Under the pieces are notes generated by a model. That model did no database searches, had not been told where the DNA came from, and saw only the letters and a list, made by a program, of their open reading frames with translations. A program made the translations under genes and the position numbers. Below, one piece after another: positions 32,457 through 41,327 of a stretch of DNA of 64,000 nt. The DNA comes from Bacillus sp. REN3 (GTDB taxonomy: Bacteria > Bacillota > Bacilli > Bacillales > Cytobacillaceae). The DNA is taken from positions 1 through 64,000 of the forward strand of contig NZ_JAERSD010000026.1 in the NCBI RefSeq assembly GCF_017912555.1, read 5' to 3'. The stretch's first letter is position 1; each line of letters starts with the position of its first letter.

Positions 32457-33830
32457 CTATTGTAAATCAAGGATCAGAAGTTCAGGGTCCTGAAGCAGGG
32501 TTTTGATCTCGTTTAATGCTTTTTGGGCGATTACACCATCAATGATTCTGTGATCGTAACTTAAGGAAAGAGCCATCATTTTGCCTATCGTTATTTCACC
32601 TTTCTGGACAATCGGCTTTTCGACAATTTGACCGACCCCAAGAATCGCTGTTTCTGGATGGCGGATAATCGGTGTGAACCATTCCCCTTTTGCGGAGCCG
32701 ATATTGGAAATCGTGCAGGTTCCATTCTCTATTTGACTTGGGGTTAATCGATTCTCACGGGCTGCTTTTGACAGAATCTCGATTTCCTTTGCGAGCTCAG
32801 GAATCGTTAATTGGTCTGCCTGTTTGATGACAGGAACGACGAGTCCATTATCCGTCTGGACGGCAAAGCCAATGTTGTAGAAATTTTTATAAAGGATTTC
32901 GTCTTTTTCTTCATCAATGGATGCATTCAGTTCTTTGAATTCCTTTAGTGCTGATACCAATGCTTTTATGATATACGGCATATAGGTAAGCTTGATTTGT
33001 TTAGCAGCCGCGAGTTCTTTGTATTTTTCACGATGGGTGACGAGATCCGTGACTTCCGCCTCGCCAAAGTGGGTCACATGCGGAATTGTCTGTTTGGAAT
33101 GTGACATCGCTTTGGAAATTGCTTTCCGGATTCCTTTTAATTTTACACGTTCAATCGCTTCATCATGGACGTCAATTTGCGGCGATTCCGGCTGTCCTAC
33201 GAGCTCCTTCTTCTCATCAGCGTACTTTCTGACATCTTCACGATGGATGCGGCCATTGACACCAGAGCGCTGGATTTCTTCAAGATTCACTCCTAGCTCT
33301 CTAGCAAGTTTCCTGACTGAAGGCGAAGCAATGATTCTTGGACCGGATTCAGCAGCAAGATCCTTTTCTCCGTGCTCCGCTGCTTTTTGGACATCCTCGA
33401 TTGTTGGCTGGCCGTTCTTCCCCGTCCCTTTTACTTCGGCAAGGTCGACCCCCAACTCTTTTGCTAGTTTCCGGACTCTTGGAGAAGCTTTGACAAATTC
33501 CTTTTTCGCTGACGCTTCCTCTTCTGGCAAGGCTTCTGATGGCTGAGAGGCTGCCTCATCTGCAGGCGCCACTCCGGCTGTACCCTCTTCCTCAATTGTT
33601 CCAAGCACATCGCCTACATGTGCCACATCCCCTCTTGGAATGTGTATTTTCGTTAAGATCCCATCCGTCTCCGCGGCAATTTCGGTTACCGCTTTTTCTG
33701 TCTGGACTTCTACCAATGTCTCTCCTTTTTGAACAGGATCCCCTTCAGATTTATGCCAAAAAACAATCACACTTTCATCCTCGCTATCATTTATGCGCGG
33801 CAGCTTGACTTCCTTTACACTGTTTACCAT
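32457..33830 (-). CDS. acoC: Dihydrolipoamide acyltransferase (E2), acetoin-dehydrogenase type
   Basis: The 457-residue protein has one lipoyl domain (lipoyl-lysine in QTEKAVTEI near residue 46), an acidic Ala/Glu linker, two tandem peripheral-subunit-binding domains (ASPRVRKLAKELGVDL near 115 and ASPSVRKLARELGVNL near 170) and a catalytic domain with DHRIIDG. Two binding domains in one E2 is uncommon. It transfers the acyl group to CoA. E1beta lies 91 nt upstream. No E3 gene follows; the dihydrolipoamide dehydrogenase must be shared with another complex. The substrate (acetoin or another 2-oxo compound) is inferred from the neighbouring AcoR-type regulator. Confidence 0.85.
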   Translation of the reverse strand: MVNSVKEVKLPRINDSEDESVIVFWHKSEGDPVQKGETLVEVQTEKAVTEIAAETDGILTKIHIPRGDVAHVGDVLGTIEEEGTAGVAPADEAASQPSEALPEEEASAKKEFVKASPRVRKLAKELGVDLAEVKGTGKNGQPTIEDVQKAAEHGEKDLAAESGPRIIASPSVRKLARELGVNLEEIQRSGVNGRIHREDVRKYADEKKELVGQPESPQIDVHDEAIERVKLKGIRKAISKAMSHSKQTIPHVTHFGEAEVTDLVTHREKYKELAAAKQIKLTYMPYIIKALVSALKEFKELNASIDEEKDEILYKNFYNIGFAVQTDNGLVVPVIKQADQLTIPELAKEIEILSKAARENRLTPSQIENGTCTISNIGSAKGEWFTPIIRHPETAILGVGQIVEKPIVQKGEITIGKMMALSLSYDHRIIDGVIAQKALNEIKTLLQDPELLILDLQ

Positions 33831-33921
33831 GCTGATCCTCCTTTGACTGACATGAAGATAAAGCGGTTACCCATAATATGGAGGCAACCGCTGAATCATC
33901 GTTACACTTTTTATAAATCGC

Positions 33922-34938
33922 TTATTCCTCCATAAGCTTGATGACTTCATCGGCAATGGTCCGGGCATTCGGGATCACGAATTTTTCCATACCCCTGTTA
34001 TATGGAATCGGAACATCCGGAATGGCGAGCCTGCGGACAGGTGCTTCAAGCTCATACAACGCTTCTTCAGCTACCACAGCGGAGATTTCTGAAGTCAGCC
34101 CGTAGGAACGATAGTCTTCATCTACGACGATAAGACGATGCGTTTTTCTGACAGACGAAAGAATTGTTTCTTTGTCAAGCGGTACGAGTGAGCGAATATC
34201 GATGACTTCTGCACTGATTCCCTGCTGTTCGAGGAGTTCGGCGGCCTCAACGGCATTGTGCATCATCATTTGGATTCCAACAATCGTCACATCCGTCCCT
34301 TCACGCACTACTTTCGCCTTGCCTAGAGGAACAGTATACGGCTCTTCAGGCACTTCCCCGACTGCGACATCCAATTGATCCATCCATCCAAGCCCCTGTA
34401 ACGATTTATGGAACATGAAAACCACAGGATTATCATCCCGGATGGCAGAAGCCATCATGCCTTTCAAATCATAAGGGGTCGAAGGTGCTACGACTCTCAT
34501 GCCTGGCAAATGGGCAAAAGTAGAGTAAAGAGTTTGCGAGTGTTGCGCTGCGTCGCTGTATCCGCCCCCTACCGCCGTCATCAGTACCATCGGGAGCTTC
34601 ACTCCCCCTCCGGACATGTACGGGATTTTTGCCATGTGATTATAGATTTGGTCCATGCAAACCCCAAAAAAGTCGACAAACATCAACTCTGCGATCGGTC
34701 TCATACCTTCTGCAGCTGCTCCGATGGCTGCTCCAATGAAGGCGGTTTCAGAAATAGGGGTATCAAGCACCCGCTTATCGCCGAATTTTTCAAGCAAACC
34801 CTGGGTGGATCCAAATATCCCGCCATATGTTCCGACATCTTCACCTAAAACAAAAACACTCGGATCTCTTTCCATTTCCTGGGCGATCGCTTCTGCCATT
34901 GCTTTATTGCCAGTCAGCATTCGTTTCGTTGTCTTCAT
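33922..34938 (-). CDS. acoB: Dehydrogenase E1 component beta subunit, acetoin-dehydrogenase type
   Basis: The 338-residue transketolase-like subunit has the family blocks VFVLGEDVGTYGGIFG, LDTPISETAFIGAAIGAA, EVIDIRSLVPLD and a C-terminal IPYNRGMEKFVIPN. It pairs with E1alpha in an alpha2beta2 TPP enzyme that decarboxylates or cleaves the substrate and reductively acylates E2. It lies 25 nt after the E1alpha stop. The sequence alone does not separate acetoin from branched-chain complexes. Confidence 0.87.
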   Translation of the reverse strand: MKTTKRMLTGNKAMAEAIAQEMERDPSVFVLGEDVGTYGGIFGSTQGLLEKFGDKRVLDTPISETAFIGAAIGAAAEGMRPIAELMFVDFFGVCMDQIYNHMAKIPYMSGGGVKLPMVLMTAVGGGYSDAAQHSQTLYSTFAHLPGMRVVAPSTPYDLKGMMASAIRDDNPVVFMFHKSLQGLGWMDQLDVAVGEVPEEPYTVPLGKAKVVREGTDVTIVGIQMMMHNAVEAAELLEQQGISAEVIDIRSLVPLDKETILSSVRKTHRLIVVDEDYRSYGLTSEISAVVAEEALYELEAPVRRLAIPDVPIPYNRGMEKFVIPNARTIADEVIKLMEE

Positions 34939-34963
34939 CGCTTTTCTCTCCTATCGTTCGAAT

Positions 34964-35953
34964 TTAAAAAAATACACCATCTAAAGCGGATTCCGGCAGC
35001 GGATCAGCACTTTCCCTCGCAAAATGGTATGCGGCGTCAACTTCATCTATCGCGCGTTTCTCCAATTCCGCGATTTCCGATTCAGTTACTGTCCCTTCAG
35101 AAACCAGCTTTTCTTTTAACCTCTTAATCGGGTCTTTCTCACGCAGTCCGGCAACTTCGCCCTCCCCACGATATAGTTCAGGATCCCCCTGGAAATGTCC
35201 CAAGTATCGGTACGTTTCAATTTCGATGATCGAAGGTCCTTCCCCTTTCCTGGCTCTCTCAACCGCTTCTTTAGAAACTCGGTACATTTCAAGTGGATCA
35301 TTATCCTTCACATAATAGCCAGCCGTATTGTCATAAGCAGCTGCACGTTTGTCATTGGAGCTGATTGCGGTTGAAGCTTCTTTTGGAACGGAAATTCCAT
35401 AGGAGTTATTCTCTACGACGACAATCAACGGAAGTTTCCAAAGGGCCGCCAGGTTCAGTGATTCATGGAATGCCCCCGCATTTGCCGCACCTTCTCCAAT
35501 GAAGGCGACAGCCACCCAGTCTTTTCCTTTCTGCTTGGCAGCCAAGGCAGCACCAACTGCTTGCGGAATGCCTGCTGCAACAATTCCACCGCATGAAAAT
35601 TTCACATTAGGGTCAAACAAATGCATATGCCCGCCTTTGCCTTTCCCGAGTCCTGTTTCCTTACCGAATATCTCTGCGGTCATCCTGTTCAGATCAACAC
35701 CTTTAGCGATCGCATGATGGTGGGGACGGTGAGGGGAAGAGACTGTATCTTCTTTTGTCAAATGCGCACAAATCCCGACTGCTGCGGGTTCCTGTCCAGT
35801 CGCTAGATGCATTTCACCCGGAACAGGTCCGGATCCGATATTAAAAACTGGTTTTTTTCCTTCAGCATACACCTCTGCCATGGTATCCTCGTAATACCGG
35901 GACTTGACCATTGTTTCGTACATCCAGAGCAATTTTTCCTTGGGAATTGACAT
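34964..35953 (-). CDS. acoA: TPP-dependent dehydrogenase E1 component alpha subunit, acetoin-dehydrogenase type
   Basis: The 329-residue subunit carries the TPP/Mg motif IGEGAANAGAFHESLNLAA...VENN and the phosphorylation-loop-like YRYLGHFQGDPELYRG. SPHRPHHHAIAKG and GKGKGGHMHLFD are typical of AcoA. It is the first gene of the operon. A sigma-54-type promoter lies 40-57 bp upstream of its ATG and the regulator gene lies just beyond, on the same strand. CAAAGGAGG precedes the ATG. Confidence 0.87.
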   Translation of the reverse strand: MSIPKEKLLWMYETMVKSRYYEDTMAEVYAEGKKPVFNIGSGPVPGEMHLATGQEPAAVGICAHLTKEDTVSSPHRPHHHAIAKGVDLNRMTAEIFGKETGLGKGKGGHMHLFDPNVKFSCGGIVAAGIPQAVGAALAAKQKGKDWVAVAFIGEGAANAGAFHESLNLAALWKLPLIVVVENNSYGISVPKEASTAISSNDKRAAAYDNTAGYYVKDNDPLEMYRVSKEAVERARKGEGPSIIEIETYRYLGHFQGDPELYRGEGEVAGLREKDPIKRLKEKLVSEGTVTESEIAELEKRAIDEVDAAYHFARESADPLPESALDGVFF

Positions 35954-35992
35954 GCTGAATCCTCCTTTGGCTTCATTTGTTCAATTTATATG

Positions 35993-36010
35993 ATGCAAGT
36001 TCCATGCCAA
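35993..36010 (-). promoter_or_regulatory. Sigma-54 (-24/-12) promoter of the aco operon
   Basis: On the minus strand TTGGCATGGAACTTGCAT matches the -24/-12 consensus (GG and GC elements with correct spacing) between acoR and acoA. Confidence 0.88.
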
Positions 36011-36040
36011 CCTAAAAGAGTTGATCCATCAACAAAAAAG

Positions 36041-36098
36041 TGTCCCGTTTTGGGACAAGTGTTGCGTTTTGTACGGGACACTGACACAAAATGGGACA
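36041..36098. promoter_or_regulatory. TGTCCC repeats, likely AcoR-binding enhancer
   Basis: A 17-bp inverted repeat TGTCCCGTTTTGGGACA (36041-36057) is followed by two more GGGACA half-sites at 36075 and 36093. They lie 30-90 bp upstream of the sigma-54 promoter, the usual place for an activator of the NtrC type. Confidence 0.65.
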
Positions 36099-36103
36099 CT
36101 ATT

Positions 36104-38098
36104 TTATTTTATATTGAATCGATCCATCCGGCGATATAGAGTGCTTCGTGATATTCCAAGCTTCTTCGCTGCCTTGCTGTAGTTGTAATTGCATTCTTCA
36201 ATTGTGTACAGCAGCATCTTTTTCTGCATATCTTCCTTCTTGAAAGGGGAATGATGGGAAAAAGAAAAACCTGGATGCCCTCTTTTAATATCTTCTGGGA
36301 GGTCATCGATACGGAGAAAACCGTCTGAAGAATGATTGACCGACCGCTCGATTACGTTCTGAAGCTCACGGACGTTCCCAGGCCAGGAATAGTCTTGAAT
36401 GGCCTTGATATAAGATGGGGAAATCGACAAATGTTTCCCAGGAAGCCGCTCATTGATTTCACTTATAAAATGGCTGGCGAGCAGCGGGATATCATCCCTG
36501 CGTTCACGCAAGCTTGGGATGGAAATCGGCAGGACATTCAAACGGAAATAGAGATCTTCCCGGAAACTTCCTTTTTGGACTTCTTCTTTCAAATTCTTGT
36601 TGGTCGCAGCAATGATTCTGACATCCACTGGAATCACCTTGTGTTCCCCAATCCGGACAATTTCTTTGTTTTGAATGACTCGTAAAAGCAGGACTTGCAT
36701 ATCCAGAGACATCTCGCCAATTTCATCCAAGAAAATCGTCCCACCGTCGGCAAGTTCAAATTTCCCCGAATATCCGCCTTTTCTTGCGCCAGTAAATGCC
36801 CCTTCGGCATAACCAAACAATTCACTGCCCAACAATTCCCTTGGGATAGCCCCGCAATTAATCGCGACAAATGGTTTCGCGAATCTGTCGCTAGCATTAT
36901 GGATCGCCTGGGCGAACATGTCTTTACCTGTTCCGCTTTCGCCCAAAAGCAATACGTTGGAAAGGGAGGCAGACGCAGACTCCGCCTCTTTGATCCTTTT
37001 TAAGAAGGCTGTATTCTTTCCGATGATATCATCAAATGTAATCTTTGCCCGATTCCCAGTCACCTGGTTCACCAATTGCCGGACTTCCCGAATTTCCTGG
37101 ATTGTCAGTAACGAGCCGATGCGGATATATTCCTGGTAAACCGGCTTGATATTCAGGAGCACATGCTTCCCATCTGGAAGCCCTTTCACTTTCAAGCGAA
37201 TATCTTTATCGCGGACCACTCCCTGAGTACGGATATCTCTTAGGAAGAAAGAGTTTGTGAAAATTTCTTCCAGACTCCTATCCAGGAGTTCGTCTTCATT
37301 CATTTGTATCATTGTTTTTAAGGTTTGGTTTGCTTGAATGATTTTTCCTTGCTGGTTCACAAGCAGGATTCCCGAAGTCAATGTATCGATTGTTGCTTCA
37401 AGATAGCTCTTCATTAGTTCATTTTTTCTTGTTTTTTCCTGGAGCTTAAGGAGATTTTCCACCGCCTTGGCAGCCGATACGACCATACCCAGAGTATGGG
37501 GATGGACCTTTTCGAATGGACCTGACATATTCAGCACGCCAATCAATTTTCCATTCGGCCCAAAAATCGGAGCGGCTGAACAAGTCCAGCGCTGGCAAAG
37601 CTGGCTGTAATGTTCATGGGCATAAACCTGCAAAGGATGTCCTTCTATAATGCTTGTTCCGATGGCGTTCGTGCCCATCGCTTCCTCGCTCCAATCTGCC
37701 CCTTCTTGAAACCGGATCAACTTTGCCTCTTCCAGGGTGGTTTCGTCCCCAATCATTTCCAGCAATAACCCGTTTTCATCACAAAGGATGACAGTAAATC
37801 CTGAATCTTCCACAAGATGGTAAAGATTTTTCATCAGCGGAAGGGAGGTTTCAATTAAAGCGCTGTTTTTTTTGATGCTTTCCTCCCACTTATCCAAGTC
37901 GATTTGCCCTGCTTTTTGATAAGGATCCACCTTGTTCTGCATTGAACGGATCCAGGAATTCTGGATTAATTTATCAAGGCGTGAATCGATTGTTCCTGTT
38001 TCAATGAATATCTCCCACATGCTCGCCAACTCTTCTTTCACCTTCAACCCGCTCACCCCAATGACCGAATTTTTCAGCATCTTCTTTAAGCTTACCAC
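36104..38098 (-). CDS. acoR: AcoR-type sigma-54-dependent transcriptional activator
   Basis: The 664-residue protein has an N-terminal GAF-type sensor (residues about 60-220), a PAS-like domain (about 230-330), the AAA+ sigma-54 interaction domain with Walker A GESGTGKD, the sigma-54 contact loop GAFTGARKGG and FLDEIGEM, and a C-terminal Fis-type helix-turn-helix NYSKAAKKLGISRSTLYRRM. It has no receiver domain, so it senses a ligand directly. Its position directly upstream of acoA and the nearby -24/-12 promoter make it the operon activator. The start is GTG at 38098, with a weak ribosome-binding site. Confidence 0.9.
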   Translation of the reverse strand: MVSLKKMLKNSVIGVSGLKVKEELASMWEIFIETGTIDSRLDKLIQNSWIRSMQNKVDPYQKAGQIDLDKWEESIKKNSALIETSLPLMKNLYHLVEDSGFTVILCDENGLLLEMIGDETTLEEAKLIRFQEGADWSEEAMGTNAIGTSIIEGHPLQVYAHEHYSQLCQRWTCSAAPIFGPNGKLIGVLNMSGPFEKVHPHTLGMVVSAAKAVENLLKLQEKTRKNELMKSYLEATIDTLTSGILLVNQQGKIIQANQTLKTMIQMNEDELLDRSLEEIFTNSFFLRDIRTQGVVRDKDIRLKVKGLPDGKHVLLNIKPVYQEYIRIGSLLTIQEIREVRQLVNQVTGNRAKITFDDIIGKNTAFLKRIKEAESASASLSNVLLLGESGTGKDMFAQAIHNASDRFAKPFVAINCGAIPRELLGSELFGYAEGAFTGARKGGYSGKFELADGGTIFLDEIGEMSLDMQVLLLRVIQNKEIVRIGEHKVIPVDVRIIAATNKNLKEEVQKGSFREDLYFRLNVLPISIPSLRERRDDIPLLASHFISEINERLPGKHLSISPSYIKAIQDYSWPGNVRELQNVIERSVNHSSDGFLRIDDLPEDIKRGHPGFSFSHHSPFKKEDMQKKMLLYTIEECNYNYSKAAKKLGISRSTLYRRMDRFNIK

Positions 38099-38120
38099 TA
38101 AAATGTACCTAGTTTGTTAA

Positions 38121-38680
38121 GAATAAAGCACATTTACCGCAATGATTGCTACTTAGTCCCTTTTTTGTTTGAATATTCTGTTTTTTAAAACTGGGTTAAG
38201 TGGTTCTTTTTGCGTTGGCAGACTAGCAGACTGTCTGATTCTAATTATATCACTATTCCCCCTTGTCGAAGTAGATTGCAGCCTTCTTTCTGATTCGATT
38301 GATTGGCCAAAAAAGCTGGACCTCGGCGATGTTTCATTTTCGGGTATTCGGATTTTATGAAGGAAGATCCATCACCATATTTGCCTGTTATGTAGGAGTC
38401 TGTTATTTCATGCCAATTGAAAGTGTATAACACAGCTTACTGGAAGTACTTGGATTAAACCGTGGTTACCGTTTCTTTTTAACGTTCTCATTGAATAGTA
38501 TCTTGGCACATAACGTTTCATATGAGTAACCTCTAGCGTTCTTTCGAAATCCCTAATAATAGGAAATGGAGTAGTGCAAAAAAATTCATTTGTGAACTTT
38601 GCTTATCTAATGCGCAAATAACATAAATGGAATGATTCACTACCTAAACCAGGCTTTAAACATTACTCTCAAACCCAAGC
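38121..38680. other. Intergenic, no convincing gene
   Basis: Short open frames on both strands lack ribosome-binding sites. Nothing repeated or structured stood out. Confidence 0.45.
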
Positions 38681-39088
38681 TCACTCTATTCTTTTCAAAT
38701 TTACTTCCTTTATTGAATCACCAATAATTTCAAAGAAGTATTCCTTGTTTGTTGTTAATTCAAGTGCGATTTTTTTCAATGGTATTCTATTTTCTTCTTC
38801 ACCTATTAATATAAATTCAAATGATGCTTCACCCTCTAGGTCTAAATCTTGTTGGTCAATATATTCTTTTCTAAGCGTTTCTCATTTTTGTATTTTGGAA
38901 CCATCAGCATTTCTTATACCACTTGTGGTGTTATCGGTGCTGATTTCTATCGTGTGAAAATCAAAATTAGCATAGTTTTTTATACTTAAAATCATGTTGT
39001 TCTCATTTGGCTGCACAGGATTACCCGTACAAGAAGATAAAAATATAACTATCACAAATGAAATGGATAAAAGTACTAATCTCTTCAT
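38681..39088 (-). pseudogene. Small lipoprotein gene broken by an in-frame TGA
   Basis: The first 68 codons encode a lipoprotein signal (LVLLSISFVIVIFLSSCTG) and a short mature domain ending DGSKIQK. A TGA at 38882-38884 stops the frame, but the same frame continues for 66 more codons (TLRKEYIDQQDLDLEGEAS... to KRIE) and ends normally at 38681. The continued frame looks coding in composition, so a single nonsense mutation is the simplest reading. A truncated lipoprotein may still be made. No family recognised. Confidence 0.65.
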
Positions 39089-39192
39089 ACAATCACCCCC
39101 TTCGCCCTTGATAAACACCCCACAAACCATTGGCGTGTTTGTCAAGAGCGATTGCGGCAGCATTTTTACAAGCTCAGTGAAGAAATCATCCC

Positions 39193-39447
39193 TTAGAATT
39201 GATTTTTCACAGAACTTTTGACACTACCTTCTTGAGTATCCCTGTCACTCTGATATTCAAGAATATCCCCAGGTTGACAATCCAAAGCCTTGCAAATAGC
39301 TTCTAAAGTTGATAATCGAATCGCTTTTGCTTTCCCATTTTTCAAAATTGAAAGGTTTGCCATAGTGATTCCAACTCTTTCGGATAGTTCTGTTACACTC
39401 ATTTTTCTTTTCGCTAACATCACATCAATGTTGATTATAATTGCCAT
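39193..39447 (-). CDS. XRE-family transcriptional regulator (YozG-like)
   Basis: An 84-residue protein with a Cro/CI helix-turn-helix: KRKMSVTELSERVGITMANLSILKNGK followed by LSTLEAICKALDCQPGDIL, the standard small XRE pattern. It starts 9 nt after the stop of a DUF2975 membrane protein gene; this pairing is common in Firmicutes and the regulator is thought to control the pair. Confidence 0.85.
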   Translation of the reverse strand: MAIIINIDVMLAKRKMSVTELSERVGITMANLSILKNGKAKAIRLSTLEAICKALDCQPGDILEYQSDRDTQEGSVKSSVKNQF

Positions 39448-39456
39448 GTTTTCACC

Positions 39457-39933
39457 TCAGACCGTTAAATCATTTTCCGATTTTATATCTAAAGCATTTT
39501 GTAATAATTTCTGAAGAACCGCAGTAAAAACTGAAATAACAACAGAAGCTAAAATAATTAAAAATCCGATAATTGCTATTCCTGGATGCAAAGCGTTTTG
39601 TGATATAAGAAAGATCATCCCTATCGCATATAAGATACTGATTGTAACCGAACAATATTTTATAGATTTTAACGCCTTTACAGACACTCCCGAGAAAGCC
39701 TTGTTATGATCAATACAATTTAAAAGTTTTAAAGCCTGATATAGAGCAATAAAAAACGGAATAGCTGTTCCATACAATCCAATTAAAACAGGATATTGCA
39801 AATAAGCAAACTCTGGATACATTTCTGCTGTATCATTCGCTAACCATGGCAGCCAAAATATACACAAAGTAAGTACTGTAATTCCAATAAGAAAAACAGC
39901 TGCCTTTAAAAAAAGTGTTGTTCCACGTTCCAT
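39457..39933 (-). CDS. DUF2975 family membrane protein
   Basis: The 158-residue protein has four membrane helices (LFLKAAVFLIGITVLTLC, YPVLIGLYGTAIPFFIALY, SVTISILYAIGMIFLIS, IAIIGFLIILASVVISVF). Arrangement with a downstream YozG-like regulator fits DUF2975. Function unknown. ATG at 39933 has AGAGGTG upstream and is preferred to 39942. Confidence 0.8.
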   Translation of the reverse strand: MERGTTLFLKAAVFLIGITVLTLCIFWLPWLANDTAEMYPEFAYLQYPVLIGLYGTAIPFFIALYQALKLLNCIDHNKAFSGVSVKALKSIKYCSVTISILYAIGMIFLISQNALHPGIAIIGFLIILASVVISVFTAVLQKLLQNALDIKSENDLTV

Positions 39934-40040
39934 AAAAAGCACCTCTCATAATTATCGTTATTATCAACCTAGCACATTATTTATCGAATTACAATAAATT
40001 ATTGTTGTTTCTTAATATCCTGTTGTTTTACTAATTGATA

Positions 40041-40323
40041 GGCTCTGTTAAACCTGGGTGTTGATTTACACTCCAGGGACATGCTTTCCGCGGGGCGTCA
40101 GTGGAGCTGGTCAAGCTTCAGCGCTGACCAAAGCGCTTCAGCTTCCCTATCTCCTCGGCGCTAAGGGCGCCAGCGGGGTCTCCACCTTGCCGCTGCATCC
40201 CGCAGGACACTGAAAGGCTCCGGCGAATTCGCCCACGCACGAAGGAAATGCATTAGCATTTTTGAGGAGTCAGTCCCTTTCGTTCCAATCAACTCTTTAA
40301 AAAACAACATCTTTAACAAAGCC
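40041..40323. mobile_element. 283-bp MITE with 12-bp terminal inverted repeats and 8-bp target duplication
   Basis: The left end GGCTCTGTTAAA (40041-40052) and the right end TTTAACAAAGCC (40312-40323) are inverted repeats with one mismatch. AATTGATA flanks both sides (40033-40040 and 40324-40331). The inside is GC-rich with no gene. An 8-bp duplication and GGC-type ends fit the IS1595 group, of which a dead transposase lies at 1 kb. Confidence 0.8.
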
Positions 40324-40327
40324 AATT

Positions 40328-40359
40328 GATAAAAAAAAGCATCTCTCGTTAAACGGAGA
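40328..40359 (-). terminator. Terminator-like hairpin downstream of the lysozyme-family gene
   Basis: ATCTC and GAGAT bracket a GTTTAAC loop and are followed on the minus strand by eight T. It lies about 210 nt after the stop of the lysozyme-family gene. Confidence 0.5.
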
Positions 40360-40566
40360 TACTTCAAATAATTAGTTGTTGTTACATAGCGGTAATCGTT
40401 TAGCTCCATCTGTGAGAAAAAACAGCCCCTGCAGCAGCAGGAACTGGTTGTTGCTCACCACCAAACTAAAAGGTGTTTCCCTTTCATAACTGAAGATCCA
40501 GTCTGCATTCCATCGAACCAACCGCAATCCCACCGCACTGACTGCTCGCTGTAAAGTACATCCGAC

Positions 40567-41244
40567 CTAAAACGCTGCCTTCGCCGCCAATTCATCTGGT
40601 TTTTCAACGGTGATGGTCTCAATATGCTTTGCCACTTTCGTACTGTAGCTGAAATCCCCATAACAGTATGGATAGCGGAAATTGTTTTTATCTCCGCCGC
40701 AATTGTATTTTTGTGGGTTTTTCTCCACCTGGATCATCGAATATTTCTTGGCCAGCTCCTCGCTGTGCCTTTTGCCATTCTCCGCAACAAAATCTATGTA
40801 GCCGATCCCCATGTTATAAGCTTGGATGACGGCAGCAAAATCGACCTGCTTTTGCTCACCATATGCCGCAGCTTTTGAAAAATAACTGACTCCTTGACTG
40901 ATGCTTTGCCTCGGATCTGTAATGGTGTTTGGCGGAAGGCCTAGAGATTCTGACGCCTGCATCGGGTCTCCGCCCATTCCTTTGCTTTCCTGCATCATCA
41001 AGGCTGCCACTGTGACTGTATGTTCTTCCAAATTCACCTTTTCCAATTCTTCATGGATCACCGGACCATATTTTGCGACCTCTTCAATCGAATTGTCCTC
41101 GACAATCTTCAATTCGTTGAATTTTTCATTAAACATCCCTAAGAACCTATCAAACATAAAAAATCCCATAAATAGGATGAATAAGAGCATGACAATATTG
41201 AAATTCCGCTGAACCTGTTTTTTACTGGATTTCTTCCGTTTCAT
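40567..41244 (-). CDS. Lysozyme-family (CwlT/Slt-like) cell-wall hydrolase
   Basis: The 225-residue protein has a basic N-terminus, one membrane helix (IVMLLFILFMGFFMF) and an extracytoplasmic lysozyme-like domain: catalytic Glu in AALMMQESKGMGGDP, then QSISQGVSYFSKAA, VIQAYNMGIGYIDF. The end contains CGGDKNNFRYPYCYGDFSYS. It resembles the N-terminal muramidase domain of CwlT without the peptidase domain. Membrane-anchored, it could remodel peptidoglycan. Confidence 0.82.
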   Translation of the reverse strand: MKRKKSSKKQVQRNFNIVMLLFILFMGFFMFDRFLGMFNEKFNELKIVEDNSIEEVAKYGPVIHEELEKVNLEEHTVTVAALMMQESKGMGGDPMQASESLGLPPNTITDPRQSISQGVSYFSKAAAYGEQKQVDFAAVIQAYNMGIGYIDFVAENGKRHSEELAKKYSMIQVEKNPQKYNCGGDKNNFRYPYCYGDFSYSTKVAKHIETITVEKPDELAAKAAF

Positions 41245-41327
41245 CGTGACTCTCCTGGCATTGTCTTTATGTCTATATTATAATCGCGGCAGGAAAAACA
41301 TCAAGGAAACCACCTATAGACTGGTTT

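Noticed and set aside
38882-38884. TGA as a selenocysteine codon
   Set aside because: No SECIS-like hairpin or selenoprotein context; the protein is a small lipoprotein, so a nonsense mutation is simpler.
40161-40661. Minus-strand open frames over the MITE and its right flank
   Set aside because: They cover the GC-rich MITE core or non-coding flank, with no ribosome-binding sites or protein-like composition.
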